Shown here: positions 53,592-62,263 of the stretch, piece by piece
How positions within the stretch are numbered: position 1 is the stretch's first letter
Layout: every line of letters starts with the position of its first letter
DNA from: Hoeflea marina
GTDB taxonomy: Bacteria; Pseudomonadota; Alphaproteobacteria; Rhizobiales; Rhizobiaceae
Length of the DNA stretch: 64,000 nt
Assembly (NCBI RefSeq): GCF_003182275.1
Contig: NZ_QGTR01000008.1
Coordinates: 1-64,000 of the forward strand
Direction: 5' to 3'
Program-made: the position numbers and the translations under genes
Notes under the pieces: generated by a model
What the model was told of the DNA's origin: nothing
The model's database searches: none
The model's input: the letters and a program-made list of their open reading frames with translations, nothing else

Positions 53592-54848
53592 ATGGGCTAT
53601 ACAATCACCGAGAAGATCCTCGCGCGGGTATCGGGTCTGGATCATGTCAAGGCAGGCGACGAGGTCATGGCCAAGCCCGACTTCATCACCGCCTATGATT
53701 TTCCCGGATACACCGATGTCTACTTCAAGCAGATGAAGGAGGACTTCGGCATCGAGCGCGTGGCCGAGCCCGAGCGCATCGCCATGTTCATCGACCACAT
53801 GGTGCCCGCAGCCACCCCCAAGGAGGAAGAGCTCCACATCGGCACCCGCAAATGGTGCGCCGAAAACAACGTGCCGCTGTTCGAGCGCAAGGGCATCGGC
53901 CACCAGGTGGCCTCGGAAGTCGGCTACGCGGTCCCCGGCGCCTTCGTCGTCCATTTCGACGGCCACATCAGCCAGCTCGGCACCTTCGGAACGCTCGCCA
54001 TGGGCATCCGCCGCAACCTGCTGGAAGCGCTGGTCAACGAGAAGATCTCGATCAAGGTCCCCCACACCGTCCGCGTCAACCTCACCGGCACGCTGTCGAA
54101 GGGCGTTCTCGCCCGCGATGTGTTTCACCATCTGGTGCGCGAGATGGGGCCTGCCTCCTGCCGGTTCCAGGTGCTGGAGCTCGGCGGCCCGGGCCTTTCG
54201 CAGCTGACCACCGAGGGACTGCAGACCATCACCGGACTTGCCATGTTCACCGGCGCCGTCACCGCCATCGTCAACCCGGACGAGCCGCGCCTGGCCTATG
54301 CGCTGCCGCGCGCGCGCAAGAAGCTCGACCCGGTCTACAGCGATCCGGACGCGGACTACGCCAAGGTCTACGAGATCGACCTCACCGCGCTCGAGCCGCT
54401 GATCGTGATCCCGCCCACCCCGGCCAATTCGCGCAACCTCACCGAATTCCTCGGGCTCGAGCTGACCAACGGCTATCTCGGCTCCTGCGCCTCGGGCCGG
54501 CTCGAGGATCTCGAGATCGCCGCGCGGATCCTTGAGGGCAAGCAGGTGGCGCCGGGCTTCCAGCTCAATATCGTGCCCACCAGCAACGAGATCATGGTGG
54601 CGGCCGGCCGTGCCGGCTATCTCGCCACCCTGACGGAGGCCGGAGCCTTCGTCTCGGCGCCGAGCTGCGACTACTGCTTCGGCCGCATGGGAGCCATGTC
54701 GGCCAACCAGCGCGCGGTGTCGACCGGCACGCTGAACGTGCGCGGCCGCATGGGCAGCCCGGATTCCGAAATCTATCTGTGCAGCGCGGCGACCGTCGCC
54801 GCATCGGCGCTGGAAGGCAAGATTGCCGACCCGCGCAAGTATCTGTGA
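53592..54848 (+). CDS. LeuC/aconitase-like hydro-lyase, large subunit (2,3-dimethylmalate dehydratase-like)
   Basis: A 418-residue member of the aconitase superfamily, LeuC-like large subunit. The [4Fe-4S] cysteines are visible: NGYLGSCASGRLEDLEIAA (in place of the usual CTNSR) and SCDYCFGRMG (C-x2-C). The substrate-Arg and other family segments are conserved (HIGTRKWCAENN, VVHFDGHISQLGTFG). It pairs with the small subunit 10 bp downstream. Such two-subunit hydro-lyases next to an isocitrate-lyase-like gene resemble DmdAB, 2,3-dimethylmalate dehydratase of Eubacterium barkeri nicotinate breakdown. It could also use citramalate, isopropylmalate or another alkylmalate. Confidence 0.82.
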   Translation: MGYTITEKILARVSGLDHVKAGDEVMAKPDFITAYDFPGYTDVYFKQMKEDFGIERVAEPERIAMFIDHMVPAATPKEEELHIGTRKWCAENNVPLFERKGIGHQVASEVGYAVPGAFVVHFDGHISQLGTFGTLAMGIRRNLLEALVNEKISIKVPHTVRVNLTGTLSKGVLARDVFHHLVREMGPASCRFQVLELGGPGLSQLTTEGLQTITGLAMFTGAVTAIVNPDEPRLAYALPRARKKLDPVYSDPDADYAKVYEIDLTALEPLIVIPPTPANSRNLTEFLGLELTNGYLGSCASGRLEDLEIAARILEGKQVAPGFQLNIVPTSNEIMVAAGRAGYLATLTEAGAFVSAPSCDYCFGRMGAMSANQRAVSTGTLNVRGRMGSPDSEIYLCSAATVAASALEGKIADPRKYL

Positions 54849-54858
54849 GGACACGGAC

Positions 54859-55374
54859 ATGGCGTTGGAAAATCTGCGCGGGCGTGTGGCCTTCATCTTC
54901 GAGGAAGTCAATTTCGACGTCGACCAGATCGTCGGGGTGAAGAACATCAAGATCACCGACATCGACGAACTGGCCGCCGCCGCCATGCAGTCCTACGATC
55001 CGGACTTCCGCACCGCCGTGCGGCCGGGCGATATCCTCGTCGGCGCCGACAATTTCGGCTACGGCCATCCACACTATCCCCCGATGCGCGCCATGCGCCA
55101 CATCGGCATCGCCGGCGTGCTGGCCGAATCCTTCTCCCCGGGCTACTGGCGCGGAGAGATCTCGATGGGGTTTCCGCAGGCCACCTGCCCCGGAATTCTC
55201 GGCATGGTCGAGCGCTGGGACGAGATCGAGATCGACTGGGCGGCCAACGAGGTGCGCAACCTCACCCGCGGCGGCAGCCTTCCCATCGACCCGCTTTCCA
55301 ATGCGGACCGCGCCATGCTCGATGCCGGCGGATTGATCGGCTACCTCCAGGGCAAGCGGCAACCCGCGGCCTGA
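54859..55374 (+). CDS. LeuD-like hydro-lyase, small subunit (2,3-dimethylmalate dehydratase-like)
   Basis: A 171-residue small subunit of a LeuCD-type hydro-lyase. The swivelling-domain substrate loop is visible (VGADNFGYGHPHYPPMRAMR; LeuD has a GSSREHAP-type loop here, so the loop sequence is unusual), followed by the short C-terminal domain (IDPLSNADRAMLDAGG). Start 54859 has GAGGA upstream; the upstream 12 codons overlap the large-subunit end and are rejected. It acts as one complex with the preceding gene. Confidence 0.8.
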   Translation: MALENLRGRVAFIFEEVNFDVDQIVGVKNIKITDIDELAAAAMQSYDPDFRTAVRPGDILVGADNFGYGHPHYPPMRAMRHIGIAGVLAESFSPGYWRGEISMGFPQATCPGILGMVERWDEIEIDWAANEVRNLTRGGSLPIDPLSNADRAMLDAGGLIGYLQGKRQPAA

Positions 55375-55399
55375 ACCATCTCAAGAACAGGAAGATCCC

Positions 55400-56269
55400 A
55401 TGTCCCACGGTCCAAGCAACGACTATCGTGAACGCGTCCTGGCCCAGAAAACCGTCTGGGCCGCCGGCGCCTATGATGCCTTCTCGGCCAAGATGATCGA
55501 GCGCGCCGGCTTCGACGCGGTCATGACCAGCGGTTTCGGCGTCTCCGCCTCGCTGCTCGGCATGCCCGACGCCGAACTCTACACCATGACCGAGAACGCC
55601 GGCGTCGTCCGCAATGTCGCCAACGCGGTCAAGATCCCGGTGATCGCCGACATGGACACGGGCTACGGCAACGCCATCAACGTCATGCGCTCGGTGCGGG
55701 AATTCGAGGGCGCCGGCACCTCGGCCATCATCATGGAAGACCAGGTCGCGCCCAAGCGCTGCCCGATCTGTGTGAGCGGCGTGGAAACCATCGGCCTTGA
55801 GGAGGCCGTCAAGAAGATCGAGGCGGCGGTCGAGGCCCGCCGCAATCCCAACATGCTGATCATCGCCCGCACCGATGTCGATTCGGTTCCCGAGGCCATC
55901 CGCCGCGCCAAGGCCTATGTCGCCGCCGGCGCCGACGTCATCCAGCCGATCAGCAACACCTTCAAGGATCTGGCCGGGCTCAAGACGCTCCGCGCCGAGG
56001 CCGGCGTGCCGCTGTCGCTGCAGATTCTCGGCTGGCTTGAGCGCGACCTGACGCCGGACGAGATCGCCAGCGTCGCCGGAATGGCGACCTTCGCGCTCGT
56101 GCCGCTGATGACCGCCGCCGCCGCACTTGAGAAGAACCTGGCCCAGCTGGCCCGCGACAAGACGTCGAGGAACCTGCCGCTCGCGCGCATGGACCATCAC
56201 GAGTTCATCGGCCTGATCGGTTTCCCCGAGATCGAGCAGCTGCAGCTCCGGTTTCTCGAGCAGGCCTGA
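55400..56269 (+). CDS. Isocitrate lyase/PEP mutase-family C-C lyase (2,3-dimethylmalate lyase-like)
   Basis: A 289-residue TIM-barrel enzyme of the isocitrate lyase/PEP mutase superfamily. The metal/active-site segments are IADMDTGYGNAINVMRSVRE, AIIMEDQVAPKRCPICVS (corresponding to the K-R-C-G/H loop) and LIIARTDVD. Family members close in size cleave 2-methylisocitrate, 2,3-dimethylmalate or other 2-alkylmalates. With the preceding hydro-lyase it would give a retro-aldol cleavage to pyruvate plus a short acid, e.g. propionate. Start ATG 55400 has AACAGGAAG upstream. Confidence 0.86.
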   Translation: MSHGPSNDYRERVLAQKTVWAAGAYDAFSAKMIERAGFDAVMTSGFGVSASLLGMPDAELYTMTENAGVVRNVANAVKIPVIADMDTGYGNAINVMRSVREFEGAGTSAIIMEDQVAPKRCPICVSGVETIGLEEAVKKIEAAVEARRNPNMLIIARTDVDSVPEAIRRAKAYVAAGADVIQPISNTFKDLAGLKTLRAEAGVPLSLQILGWLERDLTPDEIASVAGMATFALVPLMTAAAALEKNLAQLARDKTSRNLPLARMDHHEFIGLIGFPEIEQLQLRFLEQA

Positions 56270-56652
56270 CTTCCCCGGCGTGCAGGGTCCGTCCAGTCGG
56301 CGTCAGGCCGGGCGGATCCGGCATTGCCGCCTGCCGAAACTCGCTCTGTCGCTGCACGATGCGACAGAGCGGGACCGCCGAACGCCTCCATCAAAGGCGG
56401 GGTCGCTGCAGGCGCCGAGTGAAGTTCCGTGTGAAGCTCTGGAAATTGGCTGGGTCACGGGGCCGGCCGGAACGGCCCCCGGTCTGCGCCCACAGATCCA
56501 CCCATTTCGGAGGTGGCCCCGAGTGACCCCTTCGAGACTGGGAAACGGCAACCTCCAGAGGCGTCATCGCACCGGGTATTTGCCGGTTGGGCCGGAAAGC
56601 GGGCCGGGTGCCGGCCTTCATCGGCGCTCGGCAGGCCCGAGCGGGGCGCTCT
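56270..56652. other. Convergent intergenic region
   Basis: About 380 bp between the lyase gene and livF of the second ABC operon. Its main feature is the strong hairpin at 56342-56371. A short stretch (GCGACAGAGC) resembles part of the ~100-bp repeat but no more of it is present. Open frames here look like by-products of GC-rich DNA. Confidence 0.5.
56342..56371. terminator. Strong hairpin between convergent operons
   Basis: A perfect 11-bp inverted repeat, CGCTCTGTCGC / GCGACAGAGCG, with an 8-base loop, 73-102 bp after the lyase stop codon. It lies between two convergent operons and could stop transcription from both sides. There is no T-tract on the plus side and only a short AGTTTCGG on the minus side. 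Confidence 0.55.
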
Positions 56653-57348
56653 TCAGCCGAGATAGGCTTCGAGCACTTCCGGGTTTTCGCGCAGCGCCTG
56701 CGGTGTTCCCTCGACGACGATCTCGCCGCGCTTGATGACATAGCCGTAGTCGCAGACCGACAGCGCGATGGCCGCATTCTGCTCCACCACCAGGATGGTC
56801 TGGCCCTGCCGGTTCAGCGCCACGATGGCTTCGAACACCACATCGACGATCGACGGCGCCAGTCCCATCGACGGCTCGTCGAGCAGCAGCACGCGCGGCT
56901 CGGTCATCAGCGCCCGGCCGATCGCCAGCATCTGCTGCTCGCCGCCGCTGAGCAGGCCGGAGGGCTGGGTCCGCCGCTCCTTGAGGCGCGGGAACAGGTC
57001 GAAGACGCGCGCCAGCGTGTCGCCCGTCCCCTTGCGGCCGGAGAACCGGCTCAGCAGCAGGTTTTCCTCCACCGTGAGCGGAGCGACCACCATGCGGCCT
57101 TCCGGCACCAGCGCCAGCCCCGCCCTGACGACATTGTGCAGCGCCAGCCTGGCGATGTTGCTGCCGTCGAGCATGACGCTGCCGCCGATCGGGCGGTGCA
57201 GGCCGGCGATGCTGCGAAGCGTGGTGGACTTGCCGGCGCCGTTCGACCCCAGGATGACGCTGAGCGACCCCGACGCCACGGTGAAGCTGATGCCCCGGAC
57301 GGCGCGGATTGCGCCATAGCTGGCAGTGAGATCAGAGACCGAGAGCAT
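56653..57348 (-). CDS. livF: Branched-chain amino acid-type ABC transporter ATP-binding protein, LivF family (second system)
   Basis: A 231-residue LivF-type ATPase. Walker A GSNGAGKSTT, signature LLSGGEQQMLAIGRAL, Walker B RVLLLDEPSMGL, H-loop region VEQNAAIAL. It is the last gene of the second liv operon and overlaps livG by 17 bp. It lacks the N-terminal extension of the first system's LivF. Confidence 0.93.
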   Translation of the reverse strand: MLSVSDLTASYGAIRAVRGISFTVASGSLSVILGSNGAGKSTTLRSIAGLHRPIGGSVMLDGSNIARLALHNVVRAGLALVPEGRMVVAPLTVEENLLLSRFSGRKGTGDTLARVFDLFPRLKERRTQPSGLLSGGEQQMLAIGRALMTEPRVLLLDEPSMGLAPSIVDVVFEAIVALNRQGQTILVVEQNAAIALSVCDYGYVIKRGEIVVEGTPQALRENPEVLEAYLG

Positions 57349-58126
57349 CGCGCTTCTTTCCGAAATAGGCAGTCTGGACGTCGGGATTGTCGATGCAGGT
57401 CCTGGGTGTTCCCTCGGCCAGCAGCTGCCCGAAATTGATCACCGTGCAGGTCTCGCAGAATTCGGTCACCAGGCTGATATTGTGCTCGACCATCAGGATG
57501 GTCAGCCCGCTGTCGCGCAGTTCATGCACGAGCTTGCCTATCTCGCTCGCCTCGGCGTGGTTCATGCCCGCCGTCGGCTCGTCGAGCAACAGCATCTTGG
57601 GATCGGACCCCAGCGCGCGGGCGATCTCGATGCGCCTCTGTTCGCCGTAGGACAGCGTTTCCGCCAGTTCGCCGGCGCGATCGGCCATGCCGACGCGCTC
57701 GAGAAGGTGCATCGCGGTCTCGCGGGACGCCTTCCATTTCCGGCGCGCGTCCGGCGTGCCGAGGAAGGAGGCGAAAAGGCTGGTCCCGCGCCCGAGATAG
57801 CAGCCGGTCAGCACCTGTTCGAGCACCGACATGCCGCTGAACAGGCGGACATTCTGATAGGTCCGGCTGATGCCGAGGGCCGCGATCCGGTGCGGCTCGA
57901 GCGTGTCCGTGCGCTGCCCCTGAAACAGGATGCTGCCGCTGCTGACATCGAACAGTCCGGTGATCAGGTTGATGACCGTGGTCTTGCCGGCGCCATTGGG
58001 GCCGATCAGGCCGTGCACGGTGCCCCTGTTGACGGTCATCGAGAGGTCGTTGACCGCCGTGACGCCGCCGAACCGCTTGACCACGTTGCGGAGTTCGTGA
58101 AGCACTGGGGTGTCGGAGCTAGTCAT
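57332..58126 (-). CDS. livG: Branched-chain amino acid-type ABC transporter ATP-binding protein, LivG family (second system)
   Basis: A 264-residue LivG-type ATPase. Walker A IGPNGAGKTTVINLITG, signature TLSYGEQRRIEIARAL, Walker B KMLLLDEPTAGMNH, and VEHNISLVTEFCETCTVINFGQLLAEG at its C-terminus. Its start overlaps the end of livM by 8 bp, and its end overlaps livF. Confidence 0.93.
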   Translation of the reverse strand: MTSSDTPVLHELRNVVKRFGGVTAVNDLSMTVNRGTVHGLIGPNGAGKTTVINLITGLFDVSSGSILFQGQRTDTLEPHRIAALGISRTYQNVRLFSGMSVLEQVLTGCYLGRGTSLFASFLGTPDARRKWKASRETAMHLLERVGMADRAGELAETLSYGEQRRIEIARALGSDPKMLLLDEPTAGMNHAEASEIGKLVHELRDSGLTILMVEHNISLVTEFCETCTVINFGQLLAEGTPRTCIDNPDVQTAYFGKKRDALGL

Positions 58127-59051
58127 GGGCGTGTCCTGCCGTGCTGCTGCCCGGTCGCGCCTCGACCGCGTCGGAGCCGTTCAGCGCCGATTGCTGGCGC
58201 TGGCGGGCGGCCTTCCGCAATCCGCGCGCCCGCGGATCGATCAGCCCGCGCGGCAGGTAGATCATGATCACCAGCAGGACCACGCCCTTGGCGATGTCCT
58301 GGATCTCCGGCAGCACCGCCTGGGTGATGGTGGGAAGGGCCGTGAACACGAAGGCGCCGACGATCGGGCCGAACCAGAAGAAGGAGCCGCCGAGCACGGT
58401 CGAGGCGATCATGGTGAAGGCCACGCCGAGATAGAAGGTGTCGGCCGAGATGTACTGCAGCGTGGTGGCCATCGCCGCCCCTGCAAGGCCGCCGACCACG
58501 CCGCTGATCAGGAAGGCGATCATCTGGATCTGGCGCGCGCTCACCCCCATCGTCGAGGCGGCGGCGGCATCCTCGCGCACGGCGCGGATCGCCAGCCCGT
58601 ACCAGGACTTGTGCAGCCTGAAGAACACCAGCGAGACGATGGCGAGCAGCACGGCGAGTTCCAGCACCGACGCCCGCACCGGCACCACCATTCCCATCAC
58701 GCCGCCCGTCAGCGAGGGCGTGTTGAGCACCACGACCCGCGAGATCAGGATCAGCGCAAGGCTGGCGAGCGCCATCCAGTGGGTTTCGAGCTTGAGGAAG
58801 AGGGCGGCGATGATCGCCGAGGCAAGCCCGCCGAGCAGGCCGGCGATGACGACGGCGAGCCACAGCGGCAGGCCGAACGTACCCATCATCTGCGCGGCGG
58901 CAAAGCCGCCGACGGCCGCGAACACCACCGTGGTGAAGCTCAGGATCCCCGCCGACAGCACCGAATACATGCTCAGCGCAAACAGCGAGTTGACGAGGCC
59001 GAAGGCGAGCGTCGCCGAGTAGGCGTACCAGAAATCGAGAAGTGCTTCCAT
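58119..59051 (-). CDS. livM: Branched-chain amino acid-type ABC transporter permease, LivM family (second system)
   Basis: A 310-residue permease with about eight hydrophobic helices. Family segments: GILSFTTVVFAAVGGFAAAQ near the start and GLAIRAVREDAAAASTMGVSARQIQ in the cytoplasmic loop (the EAA-like region). The C-terminus is an Arg-rich cytoplasmic tail. It lies three bases after the livH stop. Confidence 0.9.
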   Translation of the reverse strand: MEALLDFWYAYSATLAFGLVNSLFALSMYSVLSAGILSFTTVVFAAVGGFAAAQMMGTFGLPLWLAVVIAGLLGGLASAIIAALFLKLETHWMALASLALILISRVVVLNTPSLTGGVMGMVVPVRASVLELAVLLAIVSLVFFRLHKSWYGLAIRAVREDAAAASTMGVSARQIQMIAFLISGVVGGLAGAAMATTLQYISADTFYLGVAFTMIASTVLGGSFFWFGPIVGAFVFTALPTITQAVLPEIQDIAKGVVLLVIMIYLPRGLIDPRARGLRKAARQRQQSALNGSDAVEARPGSSTAGHAHD

Positions 59052-59054
59052 GGA

Positions 59055-59942
59055 TCAGGCTCTCATGAAATCACGGCTGCCGAACAGGCCGCGTGGCCGC
59101 GCCACCAGGAATGTCAGCAGCAGAACATAGGTGAATCCGTCCCGGTAGGTGGTGGACAGATACTGGGCGACGAAGACCTCGCAGATTCCGAGCAGGATGC
59201 CGGCGATGACGGTGCCGCGCACATCGTCGAAGCCCCCGACCACGACGGCGGCAAAGCCCTTGAGCAGCAGGCCCTCTCCGAGCATGTAGGAAATGTTCGA
59301 GGTGGCAGCGCCGCCGAGCACGCCGGCGAGCCCCGAGGTGGCGCCCGCCAGGAAGGCGGTCAGCAGGATGACGATCCGCGGATTGACGCCGCTCAGCGCC
59401 GCGGCCTCGGCATTCCAGCCCACGGCGCGCATCGCCGCACCGATCCCCGTCTTCTGGATCAGCGCATAGATGCCGCCGCCGCAGACCAGCGTCGCGACGA
59501 TGATGATGATCTGCATCTCGGGGATGCGGATCAGGCCGAGGTCGACCATCCCGGAGGGAAAGCTCGACGACGGGAAGGCCCAGCTCTGGTGGTTGGTCGC
59601 CATCCCCGCCAGGCTGTCGAGAATGATGAGAAAGGCGATGCTGGTGATCAATGCCCCCAGCATCCCCGTCTTTCGTCCCCTGAGCGGCTGGAAGCCGATC
59701 TGGTCGACGGTGACGGCGATCAGGCCGCCACCGAGAACCCCGATCGCAACGGCCGCCGGAAACGGCACGCCGAAATAATCGACGCTGAAATATCCCAGGA
59801 TGGCCGCCCAGCTCGCATAGGCGCCATGGGCGACATTGAGCACGCCGAGCGTCGCGAAGACGAGCCCGAACCCGATGCCGAACAGGGCATAGAGCGACCC
59901 GAGGGAAATGCCGTTCACCAGCTGCTCAAGGAACAGGGTCAT
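59055..59942 (-). CDS. livH: Branched-chain amino acid-type ABC transporter permease, LivH family (second system)
   Basis: A 295-residue permease with the LivH signature LYALFGIGFGLVFATLGVLN and AHGAYASWAA near the start, and KGFAAVVVGGFDDVRGTVIAG near the end. ATG 59942 (MTLFLEQLVNG) starts two bases before the stop codon of the binding-protein gene; the 11 upstream codons lie inside that gene and are rejected. Confidence 0.91.
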   Translation of the reverse strand: MTLFLEQLVNGISLGSLYALFGIGFGLVFATLGVLNVAHGAYASWAAILGYFSVDYFGVPFPAAVAIGVLGGGLIAVTVDQIGFQPLRGRKTGMLGALITSIAFLIILDSLAGMATNHQSWAFPSSSFPSGMVDLGLIRIPEMQIIIIVATLVCGGGIYALIQKTGIGAAMRAVGWNAEAAALSGVNPRIVILLTAFLAGATSGLAGVLGGAATSNISYMLGEGLLLKGFAAVVVGGFDDVRGTVIAGILLGICEVFVAQYLSTTYRDGFTYVLLLTFLVARPRGLFGSRDFMRA

Positions 59943-59943
59943 G

Positions 59944-61104
59944 TTATGGCTTCTCCCACAACTTGACTTCGCCATCCTTGGTCCAGTTGACGATCAGCGT
60001 GTTGGGCGTGCGGGCCTGGCCGCTCTCCATCGGCTGGCCGCCATAGGGATTGACCGCGATGTCGCTGGTGCCCCACATCGCCTTGGCCAGATCCTGGCGC
60101 GTCGGCTTGCCGCTGAGCGTCTTCAGCCCCTGGGCGATGAACTGGATGGCCATGTAGCCCTGCGCTGCATAGACGTCCGGCAGGGCATTGTACTGAGCCT
60201 TGTAGGCGTCGATGAAGGCCACGGCGGCCTCGCTGTCCGAGACGCCCGGCTGGAACGACAGGGCGAAGGGAATGCCGGTGATGGTCTCGCCGGATTTCTT
60301 GAAGATCGCCGGCGGCGACAGCACTTCCGAGGTCACGATGGTGCCTTCGTAGCCGCGCTGGCGCAGCGCCGTGATGATGCCGACCGTCGGCTGCTGCGTG
60401 GTCATGACGACGATGAGGTCGGGATCGGTGGCGATGCCCTGCGTCGCCGGGCCGGTGAAATCGGTGTCCGCGCTCAGCGTCGAGATTTCGGCCACGGTGG
60501 CCGCGCCCGACTTCTCGATGACCTCCTTCATCGCCATGGCCCGCGCCTTGAAGATGTCGTTGTCGCCCGAGAGGAAATACGCGACCTTCTGCGGCTTGAG
60601 CTCGGCGGCGAGCCGCTCGGACATCGCCACTTCCTGCGGACCGGGCAGGGCCACGACCGAGGTGACATAGGGCTCCTGCGGCAGCGAGGCGCGGGTGGCG
60701 CCGTAGATGACCAGCGGCACTTCGTTGCTCATGGCAATCGGGCTCACCGCGGCGGCAATGGCGCTGAGGATGCAGCAGGTGGTGGCCAGAATGCCGCGGT
60801 CGGACCCGAACTGGGTCATCGCCTGCACGGCGCGGGCGGCGTCCGAGCCGCTGTCCTTGATGTCGAGCGCCAGGGTGACGCCCTCGCCCGCCAGGCCCTT
60901 GCTGTTGATTTCGGCCACCGCGATGTCGGCGCCCTGATGGTAGGACTGGCCGGCGGAGGCGATCGGGCCGCTGTCGTCGGAAATCATGCCGATGCGGTAC
61001 TCGCCCGCGTCCGGATCGGCGTGGGCCGGCGCGGCAATGCCGAGCGCGACCGCCATGTAGACAGCAGACAGCAATGTCCGCTTACTGGTTTCAAGCATGT
61101 TCAT
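59944..61104 (-). CDS. ABC transporter substrate-binding protein (Liv type, second system)
   Basis: A 386-residue periplasmic binding protein of the Leu/Ile/Val-binding type I fold. It has an ordinary Sec signal (residues ~1-29, ending APAHA-D), unlike the first system's Tat signal. Family features: RIGMISDDSGPIASAGQSYHQGADIAVAEIN and AVQAMTQFGSDRGILAT, then PLVIYGATRASLP. The start at 61104 has GGGAGGTCACT. It heads the livHMGF operon. The ligand is unknown; the linked oxidase and IclR regulator suggest a catabolic substrate rather than plain amino acid scavenging. Confidence 0.91.
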   Translation of the reverse strand: MNMLETSKRTLLSAVYMAVALGIAAPAHADPDAGEYRIGMISDDSGPIASAGQSYHQGADIAVAEINSKGLAGEGVTLALDIKDSGSDAARAVQAMTQFGSDRGILATTCCILSAIAAAVSPIAMSNEVPLVIYGATRASLPQEPYVTSVVALPGPQEVAMSERLAAELKPQKVAYFLSGDNDIFKARAMAMKEVIEKSGAATVAEISTLSADTDFTGPATQGIATDPDLIVVMTTQQPTVGIITALRQRGYEGTIVTSEVLSPPAIFKKSGETITGIPFALSFQPGVSDSEAAVAFIDAYKAQYNALPDVYAAQGYMAIQFIAQGLKTLSGKPTRQDLAKAMWGTSDIAVNPYGGQPMESGQARTPNTLIVNWTKDGEVKLWEKP

Positions 61105-61247
61105 AGTGACCTCCCAAGCTCCTGTGCGATGGTCTCAGGAGGAAGTCTCACATGAATGTCGGGCGGGCGTGCCGGTGCGGCAGCCTGCGAACCGACACCG
61201 AAGTCCCCTCCCGAAGCCTCCCGTGCATGCTGATGCAATGCCTGCAC

Positions 61248-61277
61248 AGACTAGGCAGGCAGCCACCCACAAGTCAA
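61248..61277 (-). promoter_or_regulatory. Promoter candidate for the second liv operon
   Basis: -35 TTGACT (complement of 61272-61277), 18-bp spacer, -10 TAGTCT (complement of 61248-61253). It lies about 145-170 bp upstream of the binding-protein gene and 14 bp downstream of the TTCAC-N3-GTGAA palindrome at 61292-61304. Confidence 0.5.
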
Positions 61278-61291
61278 TCCACAAAATTTGG

Positions 61292-61304
61292 TTCACCTAG
61301 TGAA
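61292..61304. promoter_or_regulatory. Palindrome TTCAC-N3-GTGAA upstream of the second liv operon
   Basis: A perfect 13-bp palindrome TTCACCTAGTGAA, exactly 14 bp upstream of the liv -35 hexamer and 30 bp beyond the IclR stop codon. A one-mismatch copy sits at the same distance from the -35 of the FAD-oxidase gene (62237-62249). The location upstream of -35 suits an activator; the gene between the two sites encodes an IclR regulator. Confidence 0.6.
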
Positions 61305-61333
61305 ACGTCGATGGAGCCCGTTTTGCGACCCGC

Positions 61334-62116
61334 CTACGCCTCGATGCCGGCGCGCACCGCATCCGCCGCGGCCTGCAGCCGGCGCAGGTAGACCGGCTTG
61401 CCGCGTTCCACCATCTGCGGCGTCAGCCCGGCCATGCTGACGCAGCATGTCACCCGGCCCTCGGCGTCGAAAACCGGGACGGCAAGCGCGGTGATGCCGA
61501 CGGCGACGTCGTCGATCGCGCACTCCCAGCCGCGCTTGCGGATGGTGCGCAGCTGGCCGCGCAGCACGTCCGGATCGGTGATCGACTTGGCGTTGAGCTT
61601 CTCCAGCGGACCCGAGAGGATCTGCTCGATCACCTCCTCGGGCTGATAGGCGAGGAACACCTTGGGCGCGCCGCCGCAATTGAGCGGCAGCGTGCCGCCG
61701 ATCGCCCACCAGTGCACCTCGATGCCGCGCATGTCATGGACGCGATCGAGGCACACGGCGCTGTTGTCCTGGAAGACCGAAATGAAGGCCGTCACGCCGA
61801 GCTCGTTGGCCAGTTGCAACAGGATCGGCTGGGCGATGGCGCGCAGGTCCAGGCTGTCCTCGACATTTGCCGCCAGCTTGCGGATGGCCGCACCCAGCCG
61901 GTAATGCTGCGTGACCGGGTCCTGGCTGATGAAGTCGCTGTGCATCAGGGTGAGCAGCAGCCGGCGCGTCGTCCCCTTGTCGAGCCGCGTCGCGGCGCTC
62001 ACCTGCGCCAGCGACTGCAGGCCCTTGCCCGCAAACGAATTGAGCACGGAGAGCGCGCGGGTCACGGCTCGGACATTCTGCACCGCCGCCACCTTGGTGT
62101 CTGCTTCTTCCATCAC
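61334..62116 (-). CDS. IclR-family transcriptional regulator
   Basis: A 260-residue regulator. Winged helix-turn-helix at residues ~16-75 (VTRALSVLNSFAGKGLQSLAQVSA then RLDKGTTRRLLLTLMHSDFI) and C-terminal IclR effector domain (ISVFQDNSAVCLDRVHDMRG, LNCGGAPKVFLAY, SITDPDVL). The GTG at 62116 is chosen because GGGAG lies 10 bases upstream; ATG 62113 is nearly equal. It sits between two transcription units that share its likely operator, so it probably controls the second liv operon and the FAD oxidase, and perhaps itself. Confidence 0.9.
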   Translation of the reverse strand: MMEEADTKVAAVQNVRAVTRALSVLNSFAGKGLQSLAQVSAATRLDKGTTRRLLLTLMHSDFISQDPVTQHYRLGAAIRKLAANVEDSLDLRAIAQPILLQLANELGVTAFISVFQDNSAVCLDRVHDMRGIEVHWWAIGGTLPLNCGGAPKVFLAYQPEEVIEQILSGPLEKLNAKSITDPDVLRGQLRTIRKRGWECAIDDVAVGITALAVPVFDAEGRVTCCVSMAGLTPQMVERGKPVYLRRLQAAADAVRAGIEA

Positions 62117-62236
62117 GATGAATTCGCTCCCAGATTGTAGTCCGCCCGTCGGGCCGCGTCATGATCAGCTTGTCTGATACCCGATTGGCCCGCTTTGGCC
62201 AAGATGCCGCGGCGTTGCCGGAGTATAGGCGAAAAT

Positions 62237-62249
62237 ATCACCACGTGAA
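62237..62249. promoter_or_regulatory. Palindrome ATCAC-N3-GTGAA upstream of the FAD oxidase gene
   Basis: ATCACCACGTGAA matches the perfect palindrome at 61292-61304 with one arm mismatch, and lies 14 bp upstream of a TTGACA -35 hexamer (62264-62269). It is in the 211-bp divergent region between the IclR regulator and the oxidase, where one operator can serve both genes. Confidence 0.55.
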
Positions 62250-62263
62250 ATAAAAATTGCCTG

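Noticed and set aside
53592-55374. Housekeeping isopropylmalate dehydratase (leuCD) for leucine synthesis
   Set aside because: The cysteine region (GSCASGRLEDL, SCDYCFG) and the small-subunit loop differ from canonical LeuCD, and the genes sit with an MBL hydrolase and a C-C lyase rather than leuA or leuB.
56351-56380. A fifth copy of the ~100-bp repeat
   Set aside because: Only about ten bases match (GCGACAGAGC-like); the other blocks are missing. The region is better explained as an 11-bp-stem hairpin.
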